64,000 bases of DNA from NCBI RefSeq assembly GCF_023715205.1, contig NZ_JAMBNR010000003.1:1-64000 (forward strand), read 5' to 3'. Positions 9,113-18,766 of the stretch are shown here, in pieces. The stretch is from Mesobacillus maritimus (GTDB lineage Bacteria; Bacillota; Bacilli; Bacillales; Cytobacillaceae). The translations under genes were made by a program, and so were the position numbers. A model generated the notes under the pieces. That model was not told where the DNA came from. It saw only the letters and a list, made by a program, of their open reading frames with translations, and made no database searches. Within the stretch, counting starts at the first letter, position 1. Every line of letters begins with the position of its first letter.

Positions 9113-10180
9113 ATGAAAAATCTCGTGATTCTCGGAGGCGGTTATGGTGGAATGAGAGTTCTCCAACGCCTTTTGCCAAACGATTTACCCGAAGATGTAA
9201 CCATTACGTTAATTGACCGTGTACCATACCACTGTTTAAAAACAGAGTACTATGCTCTAGCCGCGGGAACCATTTCTGATCAGCATGTTCGTGTCAGCTT
9301 CCCAGAACATCCTAGACTAAATATTATTTACGCAGAAGTAACAGGCATTGAACTTAACGAACAACATGTGAACCTTCAAACGGGGAAAAGTATTCAATAT
9401 GACGAATTAATTATCGGACTTGGATGCGAAGACAAATATCACAATGTTCCAGGCGCTGAAGAATTCACCTACAGTATTCAATCCATCGAGAAAGCTCGTG
9501 ATACGTATCAACGACTAAATAACCTACCAGCTGGATCAACGGTAGGAATCGTAGGCGCTGGCCTTAGTGGGGTTGAATTAGCAAGTGAGCTCAACGAAAG
9601 TAGAAGTGATTTGAAAATCAAGCTTTTCGACCGTGGGAATTTCATTCTATCTTCCTTTCCTGAAAGACTAAGTATCTATGTTCAAAATTGGTTTGACACA
9701 AATTCAGTTGACATAATCAATAATGCTAACATTACTAGAGTCGAACAAAGTATGTTGTATAACCACGATGAAGCGATTCCAGTTGATGCTGTTGTTTGGA
9801 CAGCTGGAATCCAAGCAAATCGAATCGTTCGTGAACTACCAACTGAAAAAGACACTATGGGGCGTGCCGTCATTACTCCTAGGCATCATCTACCAAACAA
9901 CGAGAATGTCTTTATACTTGGTGACTGTGCAAGTCTCCCTCATGCGCCTAGTGCTCAACTGGCTGAAGGGCAGGCAGAACAAATCGCCGAAGTCCTAACC
10001 AAACGTTGGAAGGGCGAAGAACCACCTGAGTCTTTCCCACCAATCAAACTAAAAGGAATTCTCGGCTCTTTAGGAAAAAAACACGGTTTCGGTCTTATAA
10101 ACGAAAGACCAATCACTGGCAGAGTTGCAAGATTACTAAAATCCGGAATCCTATGGGTCTATAAATATCATAATGGATAG
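9113..10180 (+). CDS. yutJ: YutJ, second NDH-2-like dehydrogenase
   Basis: The 355-residue flavoprotein is related to YumB. The FAD motif LVILGGGYGGMRV is at residues 4-16, the NAD motif VGIVGAGLSGVELASEL near 145-161, and ILGDCASLPHAPSAQLAEGQ near 268-287. It is shorter than canonical NDH-2 (about 400 residues), and the C-terminal membrane-binding segment is brief. It may oxidise NADH or act on another acceptor. The ATG follows AAAGGGGATATTTAT. A repeat cluster begins on the G of its TAG stop. Confidence 0.88.
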   Translation: MKNLVILGGGYGGMRVLQRLLPNDLPEDVTITLIDRVPYHCLKTEYYALAAGTISDQHVRVSFPEHPRLNIIYAEVTGIELNEQHVNLQTGKSIQYDELIIGLGCEDKYHNVPGAEEFTYSIQSIEKARDTYQRLNNLPAGSTVGIVGAGLSGVELASELNESRSDLKIKLFDRGNFILSSFPERLSIYVQNWFDTNSVDIINNANITRVEQSMLYNHDEAIPVDAVVWTAGIQANRIVRELPTEKDTMGRAVITPRHHLPNNENVFILGDCASLPHAPSAQLAEGQAEQIAEVLTKRWKGEEPPESFPPIKLKGILGSLGKKHGFGLINERPITGRVARLLKSGILWVYKYHNG

Positions 10181-10300
10181 AAAAGCGGAAGCGGCTTGTT
10201 CAGCCCCTCGAGTCGCTGTAGCTGGACAATAGAAAAGCGGAGGCGACTGCTCAGCGACGTACGGACTGGAGCTCTCCGACTGAGATAAGACTTTTCTTTG
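10180..10300 (+). repeat. GAAAAGCG repeat cluster 2
   Basis: Two units are joined head to tail. A shortened type-1 unit at 10180-10228 ends GTAGCTGGACA; a type-2 unit starts at 10232 (GAAAAGCGGAGGCGACTG, then CAGCGACGTACGGACTGGAG). It begins on the last base of the yutJ stop codon. Further downstream an internal hairpin GACTTTTCT/AGAAAAGTC (about 10289-10321) may belong to it. The rest of 10301-10460 has no gene I can support. Confidence 0.75.
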
Positions 10301-10463
10301 GGCTTTTGCCCTTAGAAAAGTCAATCGGGTTCTTACTGGCTGTTATGCAATTACTGGCAGTTGAACGGGATAAAGGAAACACGAAGAGCGTTAGCGATTC
10401 GATGTTGACGCAATTCGTTGCAGAGAACTGCGAAGTCCACTAGACGAATACTAGGGTGGAAAG

Positions 10464-10494
10464 AAATAAGGGTGCCTTTAAGGCACCCTTATTT
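10464..10494 (+). terminator. Palindromic terminator after yutJ
   Basis: A near-perfect 31-base palindrome centred on GGTGCC/GGCACC has A/T arms that supply a T-rich tail on either strand. Confidence 0.7.
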
Positions 10495-10610
10495 ACTGCA
10501 ATTTTCATAAATGTAATGTTTAAAACTTTATAAAAGTGTATCTGTAAACTCTTCCCTCAAAATGCATAAAAAAATATGCCTAGCTTAAAAGAGTTTCTCT
10601 ATTAAAAACA

Positions 10611-10634
10611 CGGCTTTGCTTTTGAGCAAAGCCG
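10611..10634 (-). terminator. Terminator of yutI
   Basis: A perfect 10-bp stem CGGCTTTGCT/AGCAAAGCCG with a 4-base loop is followed on the minus strand by TGTTTTTAAT, 20 bp after the yutI stop. Confidence 0.8.
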
Positions 10635-10653
10635 CTTCTAGTGTGTAAATTAA

Positions 10654-10890
10654 TTAGAATACTTGTTCAACTTCAACAACGCCAGGAACCTCTTCTAAAA
10701 GAGCACGTTCAATTCCAGCTTTCAACGTAATAGTTGAGCTTGGGCAGCTACCGCAAGCACCAAGTAAACGCAATTTTACGATTCCTTCGTCAACGTCAAC
10801 AAGTTCACAGTCACCGCCGTCACGAAGTAGGAATGGACGCAATTTATCTAGTACTTCCTGGACTTGTTCAAACATTTGCTGTTCAGACAT
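10654..10890 (-). CDS. yutI: NifU-like C-terminal domain protein (YutI)
   Basis: The 78-residue NifU C-terminal (Nfu) domain carries the cluster-binding motif CGSCPSS near residues 47-53 and the conserved [12 protein letters not shown] near 22-33. Nfu proteins bind a [4Fe-4S] cluster at a dimer interface and transfer it to targets. The start follows AAAGGAG. The adjacent YuzD is divergent. With YutM, YuzB and the suf genes it supports an Fe-S maturation theme. Confidence 0.92.
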   Translation of the reverse strand: MSEQQMFEQVQEVLDKLRPFLLRDGGDCELVDVDEGIVKLRLLGACGSCPSSTITLKAGIERALLEEVPGVVEVEQVF

Positions 10891-11030
10891 GTAAAATCGA
10901 CTCCTTTCATATCACTATTATAATCACATCCCCTTAAAAAATCTATTGTTTAAACCGAAATCCAATATTCAACAGTTATTTTTAGGTGTAAAGTTTAAAA
11001 TATTGTAAAATAAAAGTGGAGGGGATGCCG

Positions 11031-11357
11031 ATGCCACAAAAAGAAATTGAAATCATTGTCTATGGTGCCACACAAATCTGTCCTAGCTGCGTAAATCTAC
11101 CGTCTTCAAAGGAGACATATGAATGGCTTGAAGCTGCGATTAGTCGAAAATACAAAGACCAGCCATTTACAATTACCTACGTCGATATTTTTAATCCACC
11201 GGAAGATGAGGAAAAAAAGGCATTTGCTGAAGAAGTCATCGAAGAAGACCTCTTTTATCCAGTGGTCCTACTAGAAGGAAAGATCGTGGGTGAAGGAAAC
11301 CCACGGCTAAAAACCATCTTTGCAGAAATGGAAAAGTACGGATACACCAGTGAATGA
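11031..11357 (+). CDS. yuzD: YuzD family protein (DUF1462)
   Basis: The 108-residue thioredoxin-fold-like protein has a CPSC motif (residues 17-20, TQICPSCVNLPSS). YuzD is encoded beside NifU-like proteins in many Firmicutes, so a role in Fe-S or thiol handling is likely but unproven. The frame starts at a GTG at 11016, which lies in the ribosome binding site GTGGAGGGG. The ATG at 11031 is 6 bases after that site and gives the 108-residue length I recall for the family. Confidence 0.88.
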   Translation: MPQKEIEIIVYGATQICPSCVNLPSSKETYEWLEAAISRKYKDQPFTITYVDIFNPPEDEEKKAFAEEVIEEDLFYPVVLLEGKIVGEGNPRLKTIFAEMEKYGYTSE

Positions 11358-11374
11358 TTTATGCTTTTAAATAG

Positions 11375-11415
11375 AAATTGCCCCTCCATTTTAGACAAAA
11401 ATGGAGGGGCAATTT
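11375..11415. terminator. Shared terminator of yuzD and thrB
   Basis: An 18-bp perfect stem (TTGCCCCTCCATTTT and its complement) has a 5-base loop and A/T ends. It directly abuts the thrB stop codon at 11416. Confidence 0.88.
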
Positions 11416-12345
11416 TCATATCGTACTCTTTTTCTTGTTAGCCATTTCAACCGTAACTTGGCTCCCAACCAAATCAATCTCCAATTCCACCACTCTCATT
11501 GAAGGTAAAGAAGCTTCTAGTGAAGCAGCCAAAGCTTTCCCTTTTTCTGGTTCTAGCAAACAAAGAATGGTTGGTCCGGCTCCACTTAACGCCGTACCAA
11601 AAGCTCCTGCCTCGGCAGCCAAAGCCTCAACTTCTTCCCACCAAGGAATTAACTTACGACGATAGGGCTCATGAAACCGATCTCGATTCATCATTTTGCC
11701 TGCCAAAGCCCAATTACGTGTCAAGAACGCTGCAATTAATTGGTTTGAAACTGCGCTAGCTTCAACAGCCTGAGCAAATGGCAGATAACCGGGCAGGACT
11801 TCCCGAGCAGATTCCGTAAGAAGTTCTTCTTCAGGAATAATCGCCACTACATCCATTTCGACAGAGGATAATACCGTCAAATCAATTTCATCGCCTAATT
11901 GACTTCCAACCACAAATCCCCCGTAAATAGAGGCTCCTACATTATCGGGATGTCCTTCAATTTCTGCAGAAATCTCGAGCTTTTCCTGCTTAGATAGTTG
12001 AAGATTACAAAAATAGTCAGCTAATTCAATTCCAGCAATAATAGCTGCAGCACTTGATCCGAGACCACGGGTCAGTGGTATTTCACTGCTTACCGTTAAC
12101 CGACAAGGCGGCATTTCTTTTCCATATTGTTTTGCCGTCCTCATTGCCATCTTGACAATGAAATGCTGTTCATCCTTCGGAAAGACCGCTAATTCTTGTG
12201 TCATTGGAATGACTTCCCAAGTTTCAGATTTTTCAGCTTCCACTGTTAAATATAAACTAAGAGCCATACCGATGGAATCAAAACCAGGACCAAGATTTGC
12301 TGTACTAGCAGGTACTCTTACAGTTACCATCCCATCCTTACTCAT
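11416..12345 (-). CDS. thrB: Homoserine kinase
   Basis: This GHMP-family kinase converts homoserine to O-phosphohomoserine with ATP in threonine synthesis. The N-terminal [16 protein letters not shown] is at residues 11-26, the glycine-rich ATP loop [13 protein letters not shown] at about 90-102, and a late motif [10 protein letters not shown] near 250. The 309-residue length is normal. Its ATG overlaps the thrC stop by 4 bases, so the two are probably translationally coupled. Last gene of the hom-thrC-thrB operon. Confidence 0.96.
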   Translation of the reverse strand: MSKDGMVTVRVPASTANLGPGFDSIGMALSLYLTVEAEKSETWEVIPMTQELAVFPKDEQHFIVKMAMRTAKQYGKEMPPCRLTVSSEIPLTRGLGSSAAAIIAGIELADYFCNLQLSKQEKLEISAEIEGHPDNVGASIYGGFVVGSQLGDEIDLTVLSSVEMDVVAIIPEEELLTESAREVLPGYLPFAQAVEASAVSNQLIAAFLTRNWALAGKMMNRDRFHEPYRRKLIPWWEEVEALAAEAGAFGTALSGAGPTILCLLEPEKGKALAASLEASLPSMRVVELEIDLVGSQVTVEMANKKKSTI

Positions 12346-13391
12346 TGGTGGACAACTCCACGAATATGTTCACTGACTTTCTGTTCATCATTTGGTAACA
12401 CAACCGGTTTGATTTCGCTACACTCAATCGCAGTTGCAGGGTCTTTTAAACCATTTCCTGTTAGAACAGCAACAATCCTAGAGCCCTTAGGAATTTCTCC
12501 TTTCTTTAAAAGCTTAAAGATTCCTGCAAGAGATGCACAAGAACCAGGCTCCGCAAAAACGCCTTCTTTTCTTGTAATCAATTGATAAGCTTCGAGAATT
12601 TCTTCATCGGTTACTTCGTCAATTAGTCCTCCAGATTCATCTCTTGCATTCACAGCTAGCTTCCAGCTTGCTGGATTTCCAATTCGAATAGCTGTGGCAA
12701 TGGTTTCTGGATTTTCGAAGACTCGGTCATGAACAATTGCTGCAGCCCCAGCTGCTTCAAATCCATACATTTTCGGAAGTCCCTTTCCATATTCCTTAAA
12801 GCCTTTCCAATAAGCACTAATGTTCCCAGCATTTCCAACCGGAATAGCTAAAATATCTGGTGCTCCTCCAAGCTGATCACAGACTTCAAATGCTGCTGTT
12901 TTTTGTCCTTCAAGTCGATGTGGATTAACAGAATTGACTAATGCTACTGGTTCTGTTTCACTAATATTTCGAACCATTTTAAGGGCTTCATCAAAGTTTC
13001 CTTCAATCGAAATAATCTCAGCTCCATACATAACGGCTTGAGCTAGTTTCCCCATTGCAATTTTCCCTTCAGGGATGACCACAATACAACGCATACCCGC
13101 CCGTGCCGCATATGCTGCTGCCGCCGCAGAAGTGTTCCCAGTTGAGGCACAGATGACAGTATCACTGCCTTCCTCTTTTGCTTTAGCAACCGCCATAACC
13201 ATTCCTCTATCCTTAAAGGATCCCGTAGGATTAGTTCCTTCCGTCTTAACGTATAAATCAATCCCATATTCTTCAGATAAATGGTCCAGTCGAACAAGAG
13301 GTGTATTCCCTTCGTTCAACGTTAGCATTGGTGTTTTATCTGTAACTGGTAAGTATTCTTTATATTCTTCTATTAGTCCTCTCCATCTCAT
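12342..13391 (-). CDS. thrC: Threonine synthase
   Basis: This PLP enzyme converts O-phosphohomoserine to threonine. The PLP lysine is in [10 protein letters not shown] (Lys60), the phosphate-binding loop is [14 protein letters not shown] near 190, and [16 protein letters not shown] is near 85. It has 349 residues and lacks the long N-terminal domain of the plant/yeast class. It overlaps both neighbours by 4 bases (hom upstream, thrB downstream). Confidence 0.96.
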   Translation of the reverse strand: MRWRGLIEEYKEYLPVTDKTPMLTLNEGNTPLVRLDHLSEEYGIDLYVKTEGTNPTGSFKDRGMVMAVAKAKEEGSDTVICASTGNTSAAAAAYAARAGMRCIVVIPEGKIAMGKLAQAVMYGAEIISIEGNFDEALKMVRNISETEPVALVNSVNPHRLEGQKTAAFEVCDQLGGAPDILAIPVGNAGNISAYWKGFKEYGKGLPKMYGFEAAGAAAIVHDRVFENPETIATAIRIGNPASWKLAVNARDESGGLIDEVTDEEILEAYQLITRKEGVFAEPGSCASLAGIFKLLKKGEIPKGSRIVAVLTGNGLKDPATAIECSEIKPVVLPNDEQKVSEHIRGVVHQ

Positions 13392-14686
13392 GCGTTCGCA
13401 CTTCCTTCCACTCTATAGGAACTCTTAATATCCTTAATTGCATCAAGGTCCCTTAGCTGCATAAATATTTCTTCGAAGCTTTTAAGTGACGCCTTATGGG
13501 TCACAACAACTATTTCTGCAAGTCCTTTTTCCTTAACAGGTAGTTGGAGAATTTTTTCAAAGCTCACTCCGTGTTGCGTAAAGACAGACGTAATTTCGGC
13601 AAACACACCAACCTCATCTTTCGCATGGATTCGAAGGAAATATTTTGAATAAATCTCCTCTGAATCTTTTAAGTTCTTAGCGAATTGTGGTGCAACTGCA
13701 TAGCTACCATTGATTCCTAGTCTCATATTTTTCACAACCGCAACTAAATCAGAGACAATTGACGTAGCGGTTGGCAAGCTTCCTGCACCAGGGCCGTAGA
13801 ACATCGTTTCGCCCACTGCCTCACCATATACATATACAGCATTATATTCATTTTGAACAGAAGATAACGGATGTGTTTTAGGTAACAAGGTTGGTTGGAC
13901 ACTCACTTCCACTTTATCACCATCACGATCAGCAATTCCCAATAATTTCATTGTATAACCAAGTCGGTTTGCATAATGAAGATCCTCTTCCGTGACCATA
14001 GTGATACCCGTAGTTTTCACATCATCAAGATCTACCTTCATCGAAAAACCAAGTGTGGCAAGGATTACCATCTTTCTTGCTGCATCAAGGCCATCGACAT
14101 CAGATGCAGGATTCGCTTCAGCAAACCCAAGCGCTTGTGCCTCTTTTAATACATCCTCATAAGCCAGTCCTTCCTCCGTCATTTTTGTAAGGATATAATT
14201 AGTTGTTCCATTAACTATCCCCATTAACTTATTAATTCGATCAGAAGAAAGGCCATCCACAAGGCTTCGAATAATCGGAATTCCTCCGGCAACACTCGCC
14301 TCGTAGAATAAATCACAGCCGTTTTCAGATGCTGCTGTTAACAGTTCTCCACCATGTACGGCCATTAAATCTTTATTCGCGGTCACAATATGCTTTTTGT
14401 TCTGAATGGCTTGTAACATATAATCCTTTGTGTTTTCAACGCCACCCATCACTTCAATAATGACATCAATTTCCGGGTCATTGATGATTTCATTCACCTG
14501 ATCCGTTAATATAGCTGGATTAATCTCTACATCTCTTTCTTTATTAACATCCTTTACGAGAACCTTTTTTACTTGGATTGGACAACCAACTTGATGCATG
14601 AGTTTATCTTGATGGTTTTCAATAATCTTGATAACACCACTACCAACCGTTCCAAGTCCAAGTAATCCAATTGAAATAGCCTTCAT
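13388..14686 (-). CDS. hom: Homoserine dehydrogenase with ACT domain
   Basis: It reduces aspartate semialdehyde to homoserine using NAD(P)H. The Rossmann motif [11 protein letters not shown] is at 8-18, the catalytic region [14 protein letters not shown] at about 129-142 and [12 protein letters not shown] near 158. A C-terminal ACT domain (about 350-425, [20 protein letters not shown]) is for feedback by threonine. It has 432 residues and is first in the operon, behind a clear SigA promoter at 14744-14772. Confidence 0.96.
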   Translation of the reverse strand: MKAISIGLLGLGTVGSGVIKIIENHQDKLMHQVGCPIQVKKVLVKDVNKERDVEINPAILTDQVNEIINDPEIDVIIEVMGGVENTKDYMLQAIQNKKHIVTANKDLMAVHGGELLTAASENGCDLFYEASVAGGIPIIRSLVDGLSSDRINKLMGIVNGTTNYILTKMTEEGLAYEDVLKEAQALGFAEANPASDVDGLDAARKMVILATLGFSMKVDLDDVKTTGITMVTEEDLHYANRLGYTMKLLGIADRDGDKVEVSVQPTLLPKTHPLSSVQNEYNAVYVYGEAVGETMFYGPGAGSLPTATSIVSDLVAVVKNMRLGINGSYAVAPQFAKNLKDSEEIYSKYFLRIHAKDEVGVFAEITSVFTQHGVSFEKILQLPVKEKGLAEIVVVTHKASLKSFEEIFMQLRDLDAIKDIKSSYRVEGSANA

Positions 14687-14743
14687 CGATGCTCCCTCGC
14701 TCTCTGTTCTCCCTAAACGAACAATTGTCTTTGTATAGTAGAC

Positions 14744-14772
14744 ATTATATAGACTGTTTGTCGTCTTTACAA
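14744..14772 (-). promoter_or_regulatory. SigA-type promoter of the hom-thrC-thrB operon
   Basis: Read on the minus strand: TTGTAA, a 17-bp spacer, then TATAAT. The start point would be near 14737, about 50 bases before the hom ATG. A motif TGTAAACGTTTCA lies 25 bp upstream of the -35 (14797-14809); its regulator is unknown. Confidence 0.8.
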
Positions 14773-14869
14773 GGACTATTTTGAATAAATCAAAAATGTA
14801 AACGTTTCATCTCAAAATTTTTTGAAAAAACACAATAAGAGTAAAGAATTTAAACACTTGCCCTGTATT

Positions 14870-15850
14870 TTAACGTTCAAGCAACTGTGTATTAACGAGT
14901 GTTTTCGGTTCTTGACCTGTTAAAATTCGCTGGATATTTTCCACACAAATATGTATCATTGCCCTTCTTGTATCAATACTTGCGCTTCCAATATGTGGGA
15001 GAGCCGTCACGTTCGCTAGTTTTAATAACGGATGATCAGCTGAAATTGGCTCTTGTTCAAAAACATCTAAGCCAGCCCCTGCAATTTGTTTGTCAACTAA
15101 TGCATCATATAGGCTCGCCTCATCGGCTACAGCCCCTCTTGAAGCGTTAATAAATAGAGCAGAGTGCTTCATTTTTTTAAACACATCGGCATTAAACATA
15201 TGCTTTGTTTCAGCCGTTAATGGCGCCAAGGCAACAACAAAATCGGATTTTTCAATCAACTCATCGAATGAACAATATTTTGCTCCTATTACCTGTTCAG
15301 CTTGAGGCTTTCGTGAGCGATTGTGATATAGAATTTCCATTCCGAATCCTTTCGCACGGCGTGCTACTGCCTCACCAATTTTCCCCATCCCACAGATGCC
15401 AATGGTTTTTTGATAAACATCATGACCCGCCAGTAGAAACGGACTCCAACTCTGCCACTTTCCTTCTTTAATAAACTCTGCCGCTTCTACAACGCGACGG
15501 GCTGCAGCAAGTAACAATGCAAACGTAAGATCTGCTGTTGTTTCTGTTAGGACATCTGGAGTATTGCAAACATAAATTCCTCTTTTCGTCGCGGCTTCGA
15601 TATCGATATTATCGTAACCCACTGCCATATTCGCAACGACCCTTAAATTCTTGGCCTTAGCCAACAATTCTTCTGTTACAGGATCTGATACCACTGTAAA
15701 CAAAGCATCTACCTCTTCAATTTCAGAAAACAAGACTTCCCTCGGGACAGAAATTTCTTCATGATCCCACATCTTTACATCGAATTTTTCTTGTAATTCC
15801 AAAACGCACTCATCAGGAAGTTTTCTCGTAATATAAATAGATGGCTTCAT
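14870..15850 (-). CDS. D-2-hydroxyacid dehydrogenase (glyoxylate/hydroxypyruvate reductase type)
   Basis: This NAD(P)-dependent enzyme probably reduces glyoxylate or hydroxypyruvate, or oxidises D-glycerate. The dinucleotide motif GICGMGKIGEAVARR is at about 151-165. The catalytic Arg is in INASRGAVADEASL near 238, Glu in GLDVFEQEP near 265 and His in LPHIGSAS near 285. The 326-residue length is normal. It resembles B. subtilis YvcT more than PdxB or SerA, since no extra C-terminal domain is present. Single gene upstream of hom with its own spacing. Confidence 0.88.
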   Translation of the reverse strand: MKPSIYITRKLPDECVLELQEKFDVKMWDHEEISVPREVLFSEIEEVDALFTVVSDPVTEELLAKAKNLRVVANMAVGYDNIDIEAATKRGIYVCNTPDVLTETTADLTFALLLAAARRVVEAAEFIKEGKWQSWSPFLLAGHDVYQKTIGICGMGKIGEAVARRAKGFGMEILYHNRSRKPQAEQVIGAKYCSFDELIEKSDFVVALAPLTAETKHMFNADVFKKMKHSALFINASRGAVADEASLYDALVDKQIAGAGLDVFEQEPISADHPLLKLANVTALPHIGSASIDTRRAMIHICVENIQRILTGQEPKTLVNTQLLER

Positions 15851-15914
15851 TGTTTTTCCCCTTTTAATAAGTTTTCATAATTATTTTAACATACTGATCA
15901 TTGCTAGATATAGA

Positions 15915-16922
15915 CTATTTAATCAACCATTTTACAGTTGGCAATTTATACGTCCGAACTGGGGCTTCAACTAGTTGATAAAATCTCCCGAGAAATTGTT
16001 CTTGTTCACTCGATTGTTTTAAATACTTGTAAAGCTTTTCTTCTAGTTCTCGTTTTTCAGTTTCAGAAGTAGAAATATAATAAGCTTCAATGCACTCGAA
16101 ATAATGCAGCGGGAACATGAGCCTTGCAAATAGTAACCTCCACGAAAAAGGAGAAAGCCGGTTTACTTGCTGATACTCTGCCATAAACTTTCTAATCTCA
16201 GGCTGGTACGTTTGGGAGTTATAAAAATATCGTTCGCGAATATACTCGGCAAGATCTCTTGAAGCATGGTCAAACACCCAATCATATGGGTTTTTAATTA
16301 ATTGTTCTCTTCCCCAGATTTGCCGGTTACAACGTTCATGACAAACGGTCCCAGTGTCTACTGCTTCAGGTTTTATATCAAGTTCAGTATCAATTAAATA
16401 TTGGACCGCATTTTCAGTAAGCCCCATATAATAAGGAAAAGAATCAAAGAACATTTTTTCAAATTCATTTTCTGGCCCTTGATTTAACTTACCGTTCCAG
16501 AAGCCTTCCATTTGATCTAAACGCTTTTCCCATAGTTCTTTCCACTGTCCAATTCTTTTAATGGATTCTACTGGAAAAGGCATGTGTCTTCCACGAAAAT
16601 GAAAACGAGCTAATTTTTTTCCCATTTTGCGTGCATGAAGTGGTTTTATATTTTCATATTGTAATAGACAGTAATTGTTTCCCTGCCACTCACTTATTGT
16701 TTTACCATCATTCGTTGCAAGAAGAACCGGAACTTCTTTATCTCCAAACGTGCGCAATTGCTCTGATATGTTTTTAAGCTCGCTAAGTTCTTGCTCTTTT
16801 CTCCCATTTACATTCATAATTAAGTAAAGTGAAGTTTCCTGTTTATATGCGCGATAGTTTTCAATCTCTAACTCATAACCACCTTTAACGCCATATCGTT
16901 CTCTAAGCATTTTTTCAAACAT
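15915..16922 (-). CDS. yutH: YutH spore coat-associated protein (CotS family)
   Basis: The 335-residue protein of the CotS/YutH group has a kinase-like (APH) fold lineage. N-terminal strand segments with YxLxNVNGR are followed by GKKLARFHFRGRHMPF near 115 and VDTGTVCHERCNR near 181, where a kinase catalytic loop would be. The HxD signature is replaced by CHERCN, so phosphotransfer is uncertain. In B. subtilis YutH is found in the spore coat. It is divergent from yutG. Confidence 0.82.
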   Translation of the reverse strand: MFEKMLRERYGVKGGYELEIENYRAYKQETSLYLIMNVNGRKEQELSELKNISEQLRTFGDKEVPVLLATNDGKTISEWQGNNYCLLQYENIKPLHARKMGKKLARFHFRGRHMPFPVESIKRIGQWKELWEKRLDQMEGFWNGKLNQGPENEFEKMFFDSFPYYMGLTENAVQYLIDTELDIKPEAVDTGTVCHERCNRQIWGREQLIKNPYDWVFDHASRDLAEYIRERYFYNSQTYQPEIRKFMAEYQQVNRLSPFSWRLLFARLMFPLHYFECIEAYYISTSETEKRELEEKLYKYLKQSSEQEQFLGRFYQLVEAPVRTYKLPTVKWLIK

Positions 16923-17111
16923 TATATTTCTCCCCCTCAGAAAGTTTCACTTTGTAGTACTATATGTGTCTTCGGCGGGAAACTTGTTAATTATGAAGAA
17001 TGCATCATCCCTAATTTGGGATATCCTGTAAGGTAAGAGAAACATTTAGAAAGGAAATTAACTTTTACATTTCAAATTAATCTGGAAATAAAGAAAGAAG
17101 GGTGACATTAT

Positions 17112-17615
17112 ATGTTAGAAAAGAATAAAGCAATCCAACTTACGGAGGAAACAGCACGGGAATGGCTAAAAAAACGTGGTGTCGAAGTGAAAGATATTGC
17201 GGAATTGGTCTATTACCTACAAGAAAAGTACCACCCATCTTTATCAATAGAGGATTGTCTCGAAAACGTTGAACGTGTCCTGTCAAAGCGTGAGGTTCAA
17301 AATGCAATTTTAACAGGGATTCAACTCGACATCCTCGCTGAACAGAAAAAGCTAGAAGAGCCCCTCCAATCCATAATCGAAGTTGATGAAGGTTTATATG
17401 GGGTAGACGAAATTCTAGCCTTTTCCATTGTAAATATTTATGGTTCCATCGGGTTTACAAATTACGGATATATCGATAAACAGAAACCTGGAATCCTTGC
17501 TAAACTAAATGACAAGTCTAGTGGTCAATGTCATACGTTTCTTGATGACATTGTCGGTGCAATCGCAGCCGCTGCTTCAAGCCGACTCGCCCACCGAGCA
17601 GCCGATATAGAGTAA
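17112..17615 (+). CDS. yutG: YutG, phosphatidylglycerophosphatase A family protein
   Basis: The 167-residue protein has a PgpA-type domain: VDEILAFSIVNIYGSIGFTN (about 97-116), then YGYIDKQKPGILAKLN (117-132) and HTFLDDIVGAIAAAASSRLA (about 142-161). PgpA removes phosphate from phosphatidylglycerophosphate in membrane lipid synthesis, but this YutG branch lacks long membrane segments, so the substrate is uncertain. The ATG follows AGAAGGGTGAC. Repeat cluster 3 starts 3 bp after its stop codon. Confidence 0.85.
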   Translation: MLEKNKAIQLTEETAREWLKKRGVEVKDIAELVYYLQEKYHPSLSIEDCLENVERVLSKREVQNAILTGIQLDILAEQKKLEEPLQSIIEVDEGLYGVDEILAFSIVNIYGSIGFTNYGYIDKQKPGILAKLNDKSSGQCHTFLDDIVGAIAAAASSRLAHRAADIE

Positions 17616-17618
17616 AAA

Positions 17619-17925
17619 GAAAAGCGCAAGCGGCTTGGTCAACTCCGATTGGGCATAAGACGAACATGAATAGAAGGCGTTCTTTGCCTTCAATTCAGGG
17701 GTGGCTTATGACCCGAGGAGTTAGCCGCTGGAGCTGGACAAAAGAAAAGCGCAAGCGGCTCGTTCAGCCCCGACAAGCGCTGGAGGTCCGGCTGCTGAAG
17801 TCGCTTTTTGACTTCAACTGACGGACCGAAGCGACTCGAGGGGCTAGCCGCTGGAGCTGGACATTAAGAAAAGCGCAAGCGTCTTGCTCAGGGGATTCGG
17901 ACATTTCTCTGAGGCGACTATTATT
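17619..17925 (+). repeat. GAAAAGCG repeat cluster 3 (two full units plus a partial)
   Basis: Units at 17619-17740 and 17744-17863 both end TAGCCGCTGGAGCTGGACA. A third partial unit starts at 17868. The start AAGCGGCT...AGCCCC and end GGGGCTAGCCGCT pair with each other. The middle carries a nested hairpin (TGAAGTC/GACTTCA in the second unit), so each unit can fold as one long branched stem. The interval 17616-17954 has no gene. Confidence 0.85.
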
Positions 17926-17954
17926 CTTCTTTGAACATTTTCATCTTTGTAAAC

Positions 17955-17998
17955 AAAACTACCCGTTTCACGAAAGTCTTCGCGAAACGGGTAGTTTT
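17955..17998. terminator. Terminator abutting the yutF stop codon
   Basis: A 15-bp perfect stem AAAACTACCCGTTTC/GAAACGGGTAGTTTT has a 14-base loop and T runs on both strands. It ends one base before the yutF stop codon. Confidence 0.85.
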
Positions 17999-18766
17999 TT
18001 AGATGTCCCACTGGTCAAGTGTATCTATTGTATAAGTTGGTTGAACTTTATATTGTTTTAAATGTTCTTTCGTTGTTACACCAGTGTGAACAAGCAAGGT
18101 GTCCATTCCTGCCTTTATCCCAGCAAGAATATCAGTATCATAGTTATCCCCGACCATTAAAGTTTCATCTTTGCTAGTCCCAAGCACTTTCAAAGCTTGG
18201 TTCATAATAATCGATTCCGGCTTCCCGATAAAAATCGGCTTTGTCTGTGTCGAAACGGCTACAACAGAGGTTAGAGATCCGTTTCCAGGTAATAGCCCCC
18301 TTTCGGTCGGAATCGCAATATCACCATTAGTAGAAATAAATGTCGCACCATTTCGAACGGCGAGACAAGCTACCGACAATTTTTCATAAGAGATTTCACG
18401 ATCAATTCCCATTACGACAAAATCAGCTGCTTCTCCATTTTCCACAAAGTTCTTTTCAGCTAGGGCTACTCTTAAACCTTCTTCTCCAATTATGTATACA
18501 GTTGCATCCTGCTTCTTTTCATAAATATAATTGGCTGTTGCTTGGCTTGTGGTGAATACTTGTTTTTCGTCAGCCTGAATGTTGAAGGCGGTTAATTTTT
18601 CAGCTACCTGAGCAGGAGTCCTTGAAGAATTATTTGTCACAAACAAGTAGGGGATCCCCTTTTTGTTTAAGCGATTAATAAAATCCGCTGCCTCTTCAAT
18701 TTGCTCTGTTCCTTTGTACATCGTGCCATCAAGGTCAATTAAATAGCCTTTATATGTTTTCGTCAT
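17999..18766 (-). CDS. yutF: YutF, HAD-superfamily phosphatase (NagD-like)
   Basis: This is a cytosolic HAD-IIA hydrolase. Motif I is DLDGTMYKG with nucleophile Asp11 and acid Asp13, motif II is LFVTNNSSRTP near 40-50, and the C-terminal motif IV is MVGDNYDTDILAG near 203-215. B. subtilis YutF has been described as a low-activity nucleotide phosphatase; the physiological substrate is unknown. The frame extends to 18787, but AAGGAGG stands 8 bases before the ATG at 18766, giving 255 residues. Confidence 0.9.
   Translation of the reverse strand: MTKTYKGYLIDLDGTMYKGTEQIEEAADFINRLNKKGIPYLFVTNNSSRTPAQVAEKLTAFNIQADEKQVFTTSQATANYIYEKKQDATVYIIGEEGLRVALAEKNFVENGEAADFVVMGIDREISYEKLSVACLAVRNGATFISTNGDIAIPTERGLLPGNGSLTSVVAVSTQTKPIFIGKPESIIMNQALKVLGTSKDETLMVGDNYDTDILAGIKAGMDTLLVHTGVTTKEHLKQYKVQPTYTIDTLDQWDI

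Noticed and set aside
8912-9166. 84-codon minus-strand ORF
   Set aside because: It covers the yutJ promoter and leader in antisense, is rich in I/L/F/N as expected of AT-rich noncoding DNA, and has no ribosome binding site.
13388-14870. T-box or threonine leader attenuator for hom-thrCB
   Set aside because: No T-box sequence (GGTGGnACC type) and no terminator hairpin were seen between the promoter at 14744-14772 and the hom start.
17616-17954. Insertion sequence remnant at the yutG repeat cluster
   Set aside because: No transposase frame or target-site duplication is visible; the stretch consists of short repeat units already described.
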